Assembly (NCBI RefSeq): GCF_000763295.1
Contig: NZ_JRJE01000006.1
Location: 124,001 to 188,000 of the forward strand
Reading direction: 5' to 3'
Source: Thalassospira australica
Lineage (GTDB): Bacteria > Pseudomonadota > Alphaproteobacteria > Rhodospirillales > Thalassospiraceae
Length of the DNA: 64,000 bases
The notes under the pieces: model-generated
The model's input: the letters and a program-made list of their open reading frames with translations, nothing else
What the model was told of the DNA's origin: nothing
The model's database searches: none
In this document: positions 1 through 7,805 of the stretch, in pieces
Layout: every line of letters starts with the position of its first letter
How positions within the stretch are numbered: the first letter of the stretch is position 1
Position numbers and translations under genes: made by a program

Positions 1-602
1 ATGGCGGCCGCGATCCATGGCAAAAGGTCAACCTTGCCCTTCCACATGCCAATGGTGAGTGCTGCAAAAACAGCGGTGAAAGCGAAATCAAGCGCATAGA
101 CTTCCGGGTCGGGAATACCTCCGCCCAACAGGTACCCCACCGTATTGCCTGTGGCCCAAACCACGCCAAGGAACATCCCGCCGCCCAAAAGGAAACCCGG
201 ATTGGCAAGGGTGGGCTGTGTCATGGAAACCGCCCAGTTTTCATCGGCTACCATATGCATGCCAACGACCTTGACCCAAAGCGGACGCCCACGAAATACC
301 GGGCGCAGCGATGCCCCGATCAGGACATAGCGCATATTGATCACCGCAGTGGCGATGATGATGGTGGCGGCCGGAATGGTTTCGCGCCACAGATCGACCG
401 ATACAAATTGGGCCGATCCGGCAAAGACCGCCAGGCTCATGAAAAGAAGCTCGCCCAGCGACAATCCACGCTGGGCGGCAAGTACACCCAGAACTGCACC
501 AAAGATGATGGTACTGGGCAGGAGCGGCAGACAGGCAAGTGCGCCGCGCCTGATGGTATCTGCATCGAAATGCCCGACTTCGGGCTGTCTGGGGCGTGAC
601 AT
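1..602 (-). CDS. azlC: AzlC family permease, 3' part cut by window edge
   Basis: Reading from ATG at 602 towards base 1 gives 200 codons without a stop, so the C-terminus is outside the window. The protein has the AzlC pattern: a short charged N-terminus, a first hydrophobic segment with a PLLPSTIIFGAVLG-type stretch (about residues 26-42), a membrane segment containing FAGSAQF, then a conserved NMRY motif near residue 89 and further hydrophobic segments. AzlC is the large subunit of branched-chain amino-acid exporters and usually pairs with the small AzlD protein, which would lie off the left edge. A purine-rich AAAGGAAA lies about 9 bases before the ATG. Assignment to the family is clear; the substrate is inferred from the family only. 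Confidence 0.85.
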   Translation of the reverse strand, partial: MSRPRQPEVGHFDADTIRRGALACLPLLPSTIIFGAVLGVLAAQRGLSLGELLFMSLAVFAGSAQFVSVDLWRETIPAATIIIATAVINMRYVLIGASLRPVFRGRPLWVKVVGMHMVADENWAVSMTQPTLANPGFLLGGGMFLGVVWATGNTVGYLLGGGIPDPEVYALDFAFTAVFAALTIGMWKGKVDLLPWIAAA

Positions 603-769
603 TTTCGACGTTTCCTTTGTTCGTTTCGCGCCAGTTCATTGTGTGGGGCGACGGGCGCATTGTCGTGGTCATGGTGTGCGAGGGGACGTTTTAGTCCCTG
701 CACCATGGTCGATGTTGCAGGGGTCGTATTGGACGAAATTGCTATTGCGATGTCGTTTGTCGATTTCTC

Positions 770-1678
770 TTAGTCGGGGTTTACGCCAAAATCCCTGATC
801 AGCATATCGAGAAAAAGCTTGGTGATGGGGTCTGCCTGTTTGCTGTCATCAAGACTTGCCTGAAATGTGACAGTGACCCTGAGCCGATCTGGCTGGATCG
901 CGCGCATGCGTCCGGCGTCGACGAATTGCTGCGCATAATGTTCGGGCAGATAGCCCAGAAATGCACCGGATAAAATCAGGCGGGCCTCTGCCTCCATGTC
1001 CGAGACGGTGGCATGGGGGCGGGCGACGGCGAATTCTTTCAAATCCCGGCCAAGCCAGGATTTGCGCCCGATCAGGCGATAACGCCGGATTTCATCAATG
1101 TCGATTTCCGCATCCAAACGGCCAAAAAGCGGATGATCCGATCCGCAATAAAACCGGTGGATTTCGTCATATAGCGGGATATAGCGCAGGCCAAGCACCG
1201 TTTTTGGAAAGCTGCAAATGCCGATCTGAATGTTGTCGGTGACAACTTCGCGCAGCAGATCGTTGGGTGGATAGGTCACGATGTTCAAAGTTACGTCGGG
1301 CGCGCGGTCCATAAACCGGGCGATGGTCTGTTCGATCCGGCGCGCTGCCGGATCGGTTATGGTATTATCGGTCAGGCCAATGGTCAGAGTGCCGCTGAGT
1401 TTGTCGCGCAGCGCCCGCATCTTGGTTTCATATTGCCCGATTGATTTGAAAAGCCGGTGTGCTTCTTCAAATGCGACCTGGCCCTCGGCTGTCAGGGCAA
1501 AACCGCTGCGCCCGCGTTTGCACAGCGTGAAACCCAGTCGGGCTTCCAGGGTGGTGATATAGCTTGATATTGTTGAAAGTGACAGATTGAGATCGCTTTG
1601 TGCTGCGGCAAATCCCCCTGCCTCAACAATGGTCAGGAATATCCGCAGAAGTTTCAAATCCGACTGTTCCGTGGTCAT
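770..1678 (-). CDS. LysR family transcriptional regulator
   Basis: A 302-residue LysR-type regulator. The N-terminal winged helix-turn-helix covers about residues 1-60 (GGFAAAQSDLNLSLSTIS is the helix-turn-helix), followed by the linker helix and a two-lobed LysR substrate-binding domain from about residue 88. I chose ATG 1678 because it begins the usual LysR N-terminus; the frame is open to 1789 but those extra 37 residues do not resemble the family. The gene is transcribed away from the agmatinase-family gene at 1852, with a 173-bp shared promoter region containing a palindrome, so it probably controls that gene and perhaps itself. The inducer is unknown; a guanidino compound or amino acid is a guess from context. 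Confidence 0.9.
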   Translation of the reverse strand: MTTEQSDLKLLRIFLTIVEAGGFAAAQSDLNLSLSTISSYITTLEARLGFTLCKRGRSGFALTAEGQVAFEEAHRLFKSIGQYETKMRALRDKLSGTLTIGLTDNTITDPAARRIEQTIARFMDRAPDVTLNIVTYPPNDLLREVVTDNIQIGICSFPKTVLGLRYIPLYDEIHRFYCGSDHPLFGRLDAEIDIDEIRRYRLIGRKSWLGRDLKEFAVARPHATVSDMEAEARLILSGAFLGYLPEHYAQQFVDAGRMRAIQPDRLRVTVTFQASLDDSKQADPITKLFLDMLIRDFGVNPD

Positions 1679-1770
1679 CGGGCCTTTTCCATACGCAATC
1701 GATCTTAGTTTGGGGATTCCCAAAGTAAGGTTCAGCATTACGTGATTTTTTCCATCTCGGCAATTTGATC

Positions 1771-1785
1771 TGATGGATGCCATCA
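1771..1785. promoter_or_regulatory. Inverted repeat, candidate LysR operator
   Basis: TGATGG-ATG-CCATCA is a perfect 6-bp inverted repeat between the divergent LysR gene and the agmatinase gene, 67-81 bp before the agmatinase start. Placement and dyad symmetry fit a LysR recognition site, although it is two bases longer than the standard T-N11-A core. Function is inferred. Confidence 0.45.
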
Positions 1786-1798
1786 TCATTCAAAAGGG

Positions 1799-1828
1799 CT
1801 GTCGGCGGACATCCGAGCTGACCGACAG
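1799..1828 (+). other. Leader hairpin before the agmatinase gene
   Basis: CTGTCGG (1799-1805) pairs with CCGACAG (1822-1828), and inside it CGGA/TCCG can form a smaller stem. It ends about 23 bases before the agmatinase ATG, just upstream of the AGGAGG ribosome-binding site (about 1841-1846). It could affect translation or transcript stability; it has neither a T-run nor the ACGR loops of the guanidine-II riboswitch. Confidence 0.35.
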
Positions 1829-1851
1829 GCCCACCTGTTTCAGGAGGTTCC

Positions 1852-2901
1852 ATGTTTACGGACGAAAAACTTGCCAAGCTGCGAGAAAAATACGGCAACA
1901 CCAAAGGATCAGATGTGTTTGACCCGCATTTTAGCGCGGTCGCCAGGACGCAGTTTTCGGAAAATGGGGAACGTAAATGGCCGTTCTCCGGGGTGCCGAC
2001 TTTCCTTGATGCCCCCTATATGGCGGATGCGGCGCAGAATAATTTTGCCGGGCTGGATGTCGCGCTTGTCGGGGTTCCCATGGACCTTGGGGTTAGCAAC
2101 CGGGCAGGCGCACGTCTTGGTCCGCGCGCGGTGCGTAATATCGAGCGGGTCGGCCCGTATGAACATGTTCTGCGCATGGTGCCAAGTGCGCTTGCGCGGA
2201 TTGCCGATATTGGTGACGTGCCGTTTCGCAGCCGCTATTCGCTTGAAAAGTGTCACGAAGATATTGAAGCTTATTTTAACAAGATCATCGAGGCTGGTGT
2301 CATTCCGATTGCGGTCGGGGGTGATCATTCAATCAGCTATTCGATTCAGAAGGCTGTTGGCAAGGATCGTCCGGTCGGCATGATCCACCTGGATGCCCAT
2401 TGCGATACCGGCGGGGTTTATGACGGATCCAAATTCCATCATGGTGGCCCGTTCCGTCAGGCGGTAATGGATGGCGTGCTTGATCCCGAACGGACCATCC
2501 AGATCGGCATTCGCGGCCCGTCGGAATATATTTGGGAATTTTCCTATGACAGCGGCATGAGCGTTATCCACGCCGAAGAAGTGCCCAAAATGGGCGTTGA
2601 CGCCGTCATCGCCAAAGCGCGTGAAGTGGTTGGCGACGGACCGGTATATCTGTCATTTGATGTGGATTGTCTGGACCCGTCGTTCGCACCGGGTACGGGG
2701 ACGCCGGAAATTGGCGGTCTTACCACGCGTGAGGCGCTCGCAATTCTGCGGGGCTTGCGTGGCCTTGATTTTGTCGGTGCGGATGTTGTGGAAGTCGCCC
2801 CGCAATATGACGCCACCACCAACACAGCCCATGCAGGTGCACAGATATTGTTCGAGGAGCTGTGCCTGATTGCGGAGGCCCTTAATACTCGTCGCGGTTA
2901 G
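1852..2901 (+). CDS. speB: Agmatinase-family ureohydrolase
   Basis: A 349-residue arginase/agmatinase-family enzyme that hydrolyses a guanidino group to urea and an amine in a binuclear manganese site. The metal-binding motifs are complete: GGDHS at 156-160, DAHCD at 181-185 and SFDVDCLDP at 268-276, followed by a PGTGTPE loop. The length and the N-terminal extension (about 60 residues before the catalytic domain) match agmatinase, guanidinobutyrase and guanidinopropionase subgroups, which cannot be separated from sequence alone. The start is set by AGGAGG six bases before the ATG. It is divergent from a LysR gene and overlaps the convergent AraC gene by 20 bp. The symbol speB is used in the family sense; the true substrate may be another guanidino acid. 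Confidence 0.85.
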   Translation: MFTDEKLAKLREKYGNTKGSDVFDPHFSAVARTQFSENGERKWPFSGVPTFLDAPYMADAAQNNFAGLDVALVGVPMDLGVSNRAGARLGPRAVRNIERVGPYEHVLRMVPSALARIADIGDVPFRSRYSLEKCHEDIEAYFNKIIEAGVIPIAVGGDHSISYSIQKAVGKDRPVGMIHLDAHCDTGGVYDGSKFHHGGPFRQAVMDGVLDPERTIQIGIRGPSEYIWEFSYDSGMSVIHAEEVPKMGVDAVIAKAREVVGDGPVYLSFDVDCLDPSFAPGTGTPEIGGLTTREALAILRGLRGLDFVGADVVEVAPQYDATTNTAHAGAQILFEELCLIAEALNTRRG

Positions 2902-3820
2902 GTGCCAACTTGGTGTTTGAATTCTTATGTGGGGTGCGGTCAAGGCTTGCGATAAACGCGCCGGGGCTGACACCCCACATGGTTTTGAAATGCCGGTTCA
3001 GGTGACTTTGATCGGCAAAGCCGGTGGCGGCTGCTGCATCGGCAATGCTTGCGCCGTCAAACAGCAGCCTTTTCGCACGTCGTAACCGCATGTGATTGAA
3101 ATAGGCGTGCGGTGGCAGGCCGGTTGCTTCGCGAAAGACGCGCAGCAAATGAAACCGGCTAAGCCCGGTAACCGCTGCCAGATCATCCAGTGCGATATTC
3201 TCATCAAGGTGGGCGGCCATATAATCAATTACGGCCTTGACCCGTTTGTCTTCTGATCCCGGACGATAAAGGTAGGGCGGCGCATCCGCATGACGCAGTG
3301 ACAAGCGCGCAGCACTGTGTAAAAGGCAACTGTCACGTTCGAGAAGCGGCGCGCTATCAGCGTGTTCTGGCTGAAACATGCGATGAAGATTCTGCAACAG
3401 AAGATGCAGGTCAGGATCATCAACAACGCAATTGCCAAAGAACGGCAAGCCCGGGTTTTTGGGCGACAATTCACTGATCAGATCGCCGAATACCGCCGGA
3501 TCAATGAACATGATCTGGTACTGGTATCCGTCATCGGATGCCGGGCCGCCGTCATGTACCTGCATCGGGTTCATCATCAAAAGCTGCCCGCGTGCGGCGA
3601 CATAATTGGTCCCGCGTGACATAAAACGCTCCGCCCCGTTCAGAATGGTGCCAAACGCGTAATAGTCATGACTGTGCTTTGGAAATGAGAAATTCTTGTA
3701 ATCGGCTTCGAACATATCAATACCGTCGGCTGCCCGCCAATGACGGGCAACCTCGCGAGGACGCAGATTGCCCTTGGGGCGGCGCCTCGGTACAGCGCTA
3801 TGTCGCGATACTTCATTCAT
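2882..3820 (-). CDS. AraC family transcriptional regulator
   Basis: An AraC-type activator. The N-terminal part is a cupin-like sensing domain (HSHDYYAFGTILNG, then MNPMQVHDGG, typical of AraC-binding domains), and the last ~100 residues form two helix-turn-helix units, with ALDDLAAVTGLSRFHLLRVF and SIADAAAATGFADQSHLNRHF as the recognition regions. I take ATG 3820 (312 residues); GTG 3850 would add ten residues, and neither has a clear Shine-Dalgarno. Its 3' end overlaps the agmatinase gene by 20 bp tail to tail. The neighbourhood (LysR, agmatinase) suggests a role in nitrogen-compound use, but no target site is evident. Confidence 0.85.
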   Translation of the reverse strand: MNEVSRHSAVPRRRPKGNLRPREVARHWRAADGIDMFEADYKNFSFPKHSHDYYAFGTILNGAERFMSRGTNYVAARGQLLMMNPMQVHDGGPASDDGYQYQIMFIDPAVFGDLISELSPKNPGLPFFGNCVVDDPDLHLLLQNLHRMFQPEHADSAPLLERDSCLLHSAARLSLRHADAPPYLYRPGSEDKRVKAVIDYMAAHLDENIALDDLAAVTGLSRFHLLRVFREATGLPPHAYFNHMRLRRAKRLLFDGASIADAAAATGFADQSHLNRHFKTMWGVSPGAFIASLDRTPHKNSNTKLAPNRDEY

Positions 3821-3850
3821 GGGGGCAGTATAACTGCGAATTTTAATCAC

Positions 3851-4188
3851 AGCTTGTACAATATTGTCATGGCGACATTTCGAAATGTGATCAGACGCAA
3901 GTCATTTCGCAGCGCATCAATTCGTATCCGAACCGCCGATTCGCGCAATTTTCCTTAGAAAACGACCTTTTTTGGTCATTTTGGGCGTCATATGACACTT
4001 GTCTGTCTGTATAGGTGTATTTCGAATGAACATGAAAATGTTCATTCGTGCATAATTTTGCACTGCGAAGTTTTCCATTGTGGATACTTGGTCTAGACAA
4101 ATCGAGAATTCATACAACTGTTACAAATAGGTGGCCCGCGGTCATGTATGGGTGGCGCCATATGTATTGATTACTGTTTGGATGCCCC
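3851..4188. other. Intergenic region between AraC gene and chemoreceptor
   Basis: About 340 bases without a plausible gene. It is AT-richer than its surroundings and must carry the promoters of the AraC regulator (leftward) and of the chemoreceptor (rightward). The one strong signal is the palindrome at 4023-4048, listed separately. Confidence 0.5.
4023..4048. promoter_or_regulatory. Perfect 11-bp inverted repeat upstream of chemoreceptor
   Basis: CGAATGAACAT (4023-4033) is followed by GAAA and its exact reverse complement ATGTTCATTCG (4038-4048). It lies 141 bp upstream of the chemoreceptor ATG. The lack of a T-run and the AT-rich arms favour a protein-binding operator over a terminator. 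The cognate regulator is unknown. Confidence 0.5.
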
Positions 4189-6312
4189 ATGTTCTTTGAC
4201 CGAATTCGCATCGGATCGCGCATTTTTGCCGGTTTCTTTGTTCTGGTGGTCCTGCTTGTTGGTTTGTCTGCTTTATCTTCGACCTATCTTTTGGGCTTTG
4301 GTTCGCATGCGGATCGTATTGCCAAAAGCACCGGGCTGGTCGGACTTGCCAACGACTACGCGCTGAAACTTGAGCGCCTGTCGAATCAGGTTCTGCTGTA
4401 TGCCCAGACCGTTGACCCACTTGATCGTGACGGCATTACCACGATCCGCGAAGCCGCAGAACAAAGTGGTGCAACACTGGTTGCGGAATTGCGTGAAACC
4501 GGTGATGCGGATCGCGCCGATGCGCTTGAAAGTCTGAGTTCCGATTACCTTGCAACGCTTGAGCCGCTTGTGCTGCGTGCGGAAAACCTTTCTGCTGCAT
4601 CTGAAACCATGTTGCTGGGCGCCAATCAATTGGGCAAATCGGCTGCACGGCTTGAAGATTTCATTGCCAAGCGTGATCCGGCCATTGCCGAAAAATTTTC
4701 CGATAAACTTGGGGCAGCCAATCTGGCGGCAATTGTGAACTCCCTGCAATTCCCGATCCTGCGGACGCCGGAATCCCTTGAAGCCGCCCGTGCCCAGACA
4801 TCGGCGTTAACCGATCTTCAGGATGAAATCAAATCGTCCTTTGACGGGCTGAAGCGCAGTGACAAAAAACTGTTTTCCTATGCGATCCGCGACAATGACC
4901 TCTTAAAGCAGGGTGCAAACCAGCTTGAAGGATCGATTGCCGGTTTCCGCCAGTCGATGGATGATTTCAAATCTGCCGTCCGTGAAGTTCAGACCATTAC
5001 GCAAAACATTCGTGCTGAAGCGATGGCCAATCAAAGCGCCCTTGTAAGTGCCGCCTACAGCCAGTCTGAAAACTCAGCGCTTACCAACATTGTGGTTGCA
5101 GCCATTGGTGTTGTGATTGCCATTGCGCTGGCACTTGGCATTGCGCTAAGCATCCTGCGGCCGCTTAAGCGTGTGAACAGTGATATGACACGCCTGAGTG
5201 AAAACGACACCGATATCGACCTTGTTGATGTCAAACGCGGTGATGAATTTGGCGCCATGGCACGGACCGTTGCAATCTTCCGCGAAAACGCGCTCAAGAT
5301 TGAAAAAATGGCCGAAGAACGTATTACCCTTCAACGCATCGAAGAGGAAAAACGCCGCGCATCGCTTGGCGCAATGGCTGAAACGATTGAAGGCGAAACC
5401 ACTGGTCTTGTGAAATCGGTCAATCATCAAGTGACCCGCATGCGTGAAGCCGTGACCGAGGTTGCGGCTGCGGCTGAACGTGTCACCGTGCAAACAGAAA
5501 CGGCAACTGGTGCCGCAAGCGAAAGCCAGGCGCATTCCAATGCGATTGGTGATGCCGCCAACCGATTGCGCGAGGCCATTGTATCGATTGCCAACCGTGT
5601 TGAACATCAGCGCGAAATTGCCCAGAACGCAGTCGGGTCGACCGAAGAATCAGCCAGAGCCGTTGACGATCTGCGCGAAGTGGCAAGCAGCATCGAACAG
5701 ATTGTTGATCTGATCCGCGGCATTGCCGGGCAGACAAATATGCTGGCGCTTAACGCGACGATCGAGGCCGCACGCGCCGGTGAGGCGGGCAAAGGTTTTG
5801 CAGTGGTCGCAGCAGAGGTCAAAAACCTTGCAAGCCAGACCGAACGCGCAACCGAACAGATCACCGAACATGTCAATGCGATGGGGGCGGTGACAGATCG
5901 TTGCGTTGCATCTATGGAAGATGTTGGTGTGACCGTGCGCTCCATGATGTCTATTTCCGAAGAAGTCGCCGGTGATGTTGAACATCAACGCCGCGAAACA
6001 GAAGAAATCACCGGGGCCATTTCCCTTGCCGGTGATGCCGTACACAACGTTGGTACGGCCATTGGGGCGGTTTCCCAGGATATCGAAGTTACCCGCAAGC
6101 TTAGCCTTGATTTGAATCGTCGCGCGGATGAGGTCGATCGGAATGTGACCGAACTTACTGCATCACTGGACCGTGCCGTTGCCGCTGCGGCCGACAGTGA
6201 CGACGCGGGTCCTGATGAAACGGATGTCGAAGGCCAGCATTCTGCGAACGGCGATAACCTGCTTGCCTTCCCCTCTGACGTTTATGGCAAGGAGCAGCGC
6301 GGCGCAGCCTGA
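4189..6312 (+). CDS. Methyl-accepting chemotaxis protein
   Basis: A 707-residue transmembrane chemoreceptor. Residues about 10-32 form the first membrane helix, 33-297 an all-helical periplasmic sensor region, about 298-322 the second membrane helix (rich in Ala, Ile and Val), then a HAMP linker and the cytoplasmic methyl-accepting signalling domain. The signalling hairpin tip is recognisable at about 515-548 ([20 protein letters not shown]). It would pass ligand information to CheW/CheA and the flagellar motor. The ligand cannot be read from sequence; the long helical sensor resembles four-helix or double-four-helix bundles that bind small organic acids or amino acids. The gene is monocistronic, ending in a strong terminator. 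Confidence 0.93.
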   Translation: MFFDRIRIGSRIFAGFFVLVVLLVGLSALSSTYLLGFGSHADRIAKSTGLVGLANDYALKLERLSNQVLLYAQTVDPLDRDGITTIREAAEQSGATLVAELRETGDADRADALESLSSDYLATLEPLVLRAENLSAASETMLLGANQLGKSAARLEDFIAKRDPAIAEKFSDKLGAANLAAIVNSLQFPILRTPESLEAARAQTSALTDLQDEIKSSFDGLKRSDKKLFSYAIRDNDLLKQGANQLEGSIAGFRQSMDDFKSAVREVQTITQNIRAEAMANQSALVSAAYSQSENSALTNIVVAAIGVVIAIALALGIALSILRPLKRVNSDMTRLSENDTDIDLVDVKRGDEFGAMARTVAIFRENALKIEKMAEERITLQRIEEEKRRASLGAMAETIEGETTGLVKSVNHQVTRMREAVTEVAAAAERVTVQTETATGAASESQAHSNAIGDAANRLREAIVSIANRVEHQREIAQNAVGSTEESARAVDDLREVASSIEQIVDLIRGIAGQTNMLALNATIEAARAGEAGKGFAVVAAEVKNLASQTERATEQITEHVNAMGAVTDRCVASMEDVGVTVRSMMSISEEVAGDVEHQRRETEEITGAISLAGDAVHNVGTAIGAVSQDIEVTRKLSLDLNRRADEVDRNVTELTASLDRAVAAAADSDDAGPDETDVEGQHSANGDNLLAFPSDVYGKEQRGAA

Positions 6313-6360
6313 TACGCGGATCGCGGCACAATCTGCGTTATCGTTAGAACCTGATCAAGA

Positions 6361-6400
6361 TGGGCCTGTACACCGTATTACCTGTGTACAGGCCCATTTT
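6361..6400 (+). terminator. Intrinsic terminator of the chemoreceptor gene
   Basis: TGGGCCTGTACAC (6361-6373) pairs perfectly with GTGTACAGGCCCA (6384-6396) across a 10-base loop and is followed by TTTT. It begins 49 bases after the stop codon. The rest of the space to the efflux operon at 6652 shows no gene; the efflux promoter must be in it. Confidence 0.8.
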
Positions 6401-6651
6401 ATTTGGATGGTCAGGCAGCTTGAAAACTACAGGGTTTTTTTGGTGTTCAGATACAAACCGCGACGTTTCTGATACACTTTTTCTGTGGTTCTGACAGGCA
6501 GGTTGCAATATCGTTTCCCATGCCGGTACTTTGCACGTCAGTTGTTAAACCCCTTTGGGTACTGATTTGAAATACCGAAGCTTTCTCTGTTTGGAAACAG
6601 GGGGCGTTGCTGCGAATTTGTCTGGTCAGACCGAGTTGGAAGTTCAATGTG

Positions 6652-7803
6652 ATGGCGCGTAAATCAACGCTTCTGGTCGCAGGTGTCGCACTTATTGTTG
6701 TGGCGGCGTCGGCCTATATTTTTGCCAGGGACGAGATCACAGCTCTGATCTCACCCGAGGCACAACCTGCGCAGATCCAACAGCGTGGTGGCGGTAGTCG
6801 CAGCCTTCCGGTGATTGCGGAATATTCCAGCCTCATGGATGAAAAAACCGTGGTTGAGGCGGTTGGAACGGGCAAATCCGCCCTTGGTGTTGTGATCTAT
6901 CCCGCTGTCTCTGGTGAAGTTTCTGACGTGCTGGTGCGTGCTGGTGATCGCGTTACCAAGGGACAGGTTCTTGTCATCCTGGATTCCGAACGTGAACGCC
7001 TTGCCCGTGACTTGGCCGCAGTTCAGGTCAAGGATGCCGAGCAACTTTTGGCGCGCTATGAAAAGGCCCGTCCACTGGGGGCTGTGGCCGACAGCGAAGT
7101 CGATATCGCCCGTACGGCCTTGGCCGAAGCCCGGATTGAACTGGATCAGCGTTCGGTCGATCTGGCTGATCGCACCATTTTGGCTCCATTTGATGGTATC
7201 GTTGGCATTCCGCAGATAGAGGCGGGGGATCGCGTTGACAGCTCCACTGTGTTGGTCACGTTAGATAACATTGAAAGCATCCTGGTCGATTTCGAGGTGG
7301 CTGAAACCCGCTTTGACAACGTCAGACCCGGTCAATCTGTCCGTGTCGAAACCTGGAGCCTGCCGGGAGAATTATTCACCGGGGTGATTGAATCCATTGG
7401 AAGCCGTATCGACCCGGTCAGCCGGACCTTTAGCGTCCGTGCCCGCGTGCCCAACCCCAGAAGCCGCTTGCTGGCGGGCATGTCATTTGCGGTTTACGTT
7501 GATATCGAAGGCAAACAGTACCCGTCAGTCCCCGAAATTTCGGTCCTTTGGGGCGAAGACGGTACCTATGTCTGGCGGATTGAGGATGACAAGGTCTCAC
7601 AGGTTCCTGTCCGTGTCGTAAAACGTACCAACGGACGTATTTTGGTAGATGGCGGAATTTCCAAAGGCGATCTGATCGTGGTCGAGGGCGTGCTTCGTCT
7701 GCGCCCCGGACGAACGGTTTCCGCAACCATTCGTGGCGACAATCCGTCTGATGGTGGTGGCGACGGTGTTGCTGTCCGCGAAGGCGTTGGCGAGGGGTCC
7801 TGA
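6652..7803 (+). CDS. RND efflux pump periplasmic adaptor (MFP)
   Basis: A 383-residue membrane-fusion protein of the HlyD/AcrA type that joins the inner-membrane RND pump to the outer-membrane channel. A single N-terminal hydrophobic segment (about residues 6-24) acts as anchor or signal, followed by a lipoyl-like domain with the conserved DRVTKGQVLVILD type motif, a helical hairpin, the second lipoyl half (DLADRTILAPFDGIVG), beta-barrel and membrane-proximal domains. ATG 6652 is preceded by GGAAG at nine bases; the frame also opens at 6607, without support. The stop is two bases from the start of the pump gene, so the two are co-transcribed. No local repressor gene is present. Confidence 0.92.
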   Translation: MARKSTLLVAGVALIVVAASAYIFARDEITALISPEAQPAQIQQRGGGSRSLPVIAEYSSLMDEKTVVEAVGTGKSALGVVIYPAVSGEVSDVLVRAGDRVTKGQVLVILDSERERLARDLAAVQVKDAEQLLARYEKARPLGAVADSEVDIARTALAEARIELDQRSVDLADRTILAPFDGIVGIPQIEAGDRVDSSTVLVTLDNIESILVDFEVAETRFDNVRPGQSVRVETWSLPGELFTGVIESIGSRIDPVSRTFSVRARVPNPRSRLLAGMSFAVYVDIEGKQYPSVPEISVLWGEDGTYVWRIEDDKVSQVPVRVVKRTNGRILVDGGISKGDLIVVEGVLRLRPGRTVSATIRGDNPSDGGGDGVAVREGVGEGS

Positions 7804-7805
7804 TC

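Noticed and set aside
241-672. 143-codon minus-strand frame near the left edge
   Set aside because: It is a shifted frame of the AzlC permease, whose own frame gives a clear membrane protein with a good ribosome-binding site.
1799-1828. Guanidine riboswitch before the ureohydrolase gene
   Set aside because: A hairpin exists, but there are no paired ACGR tetraloops or other guanidine-class features.
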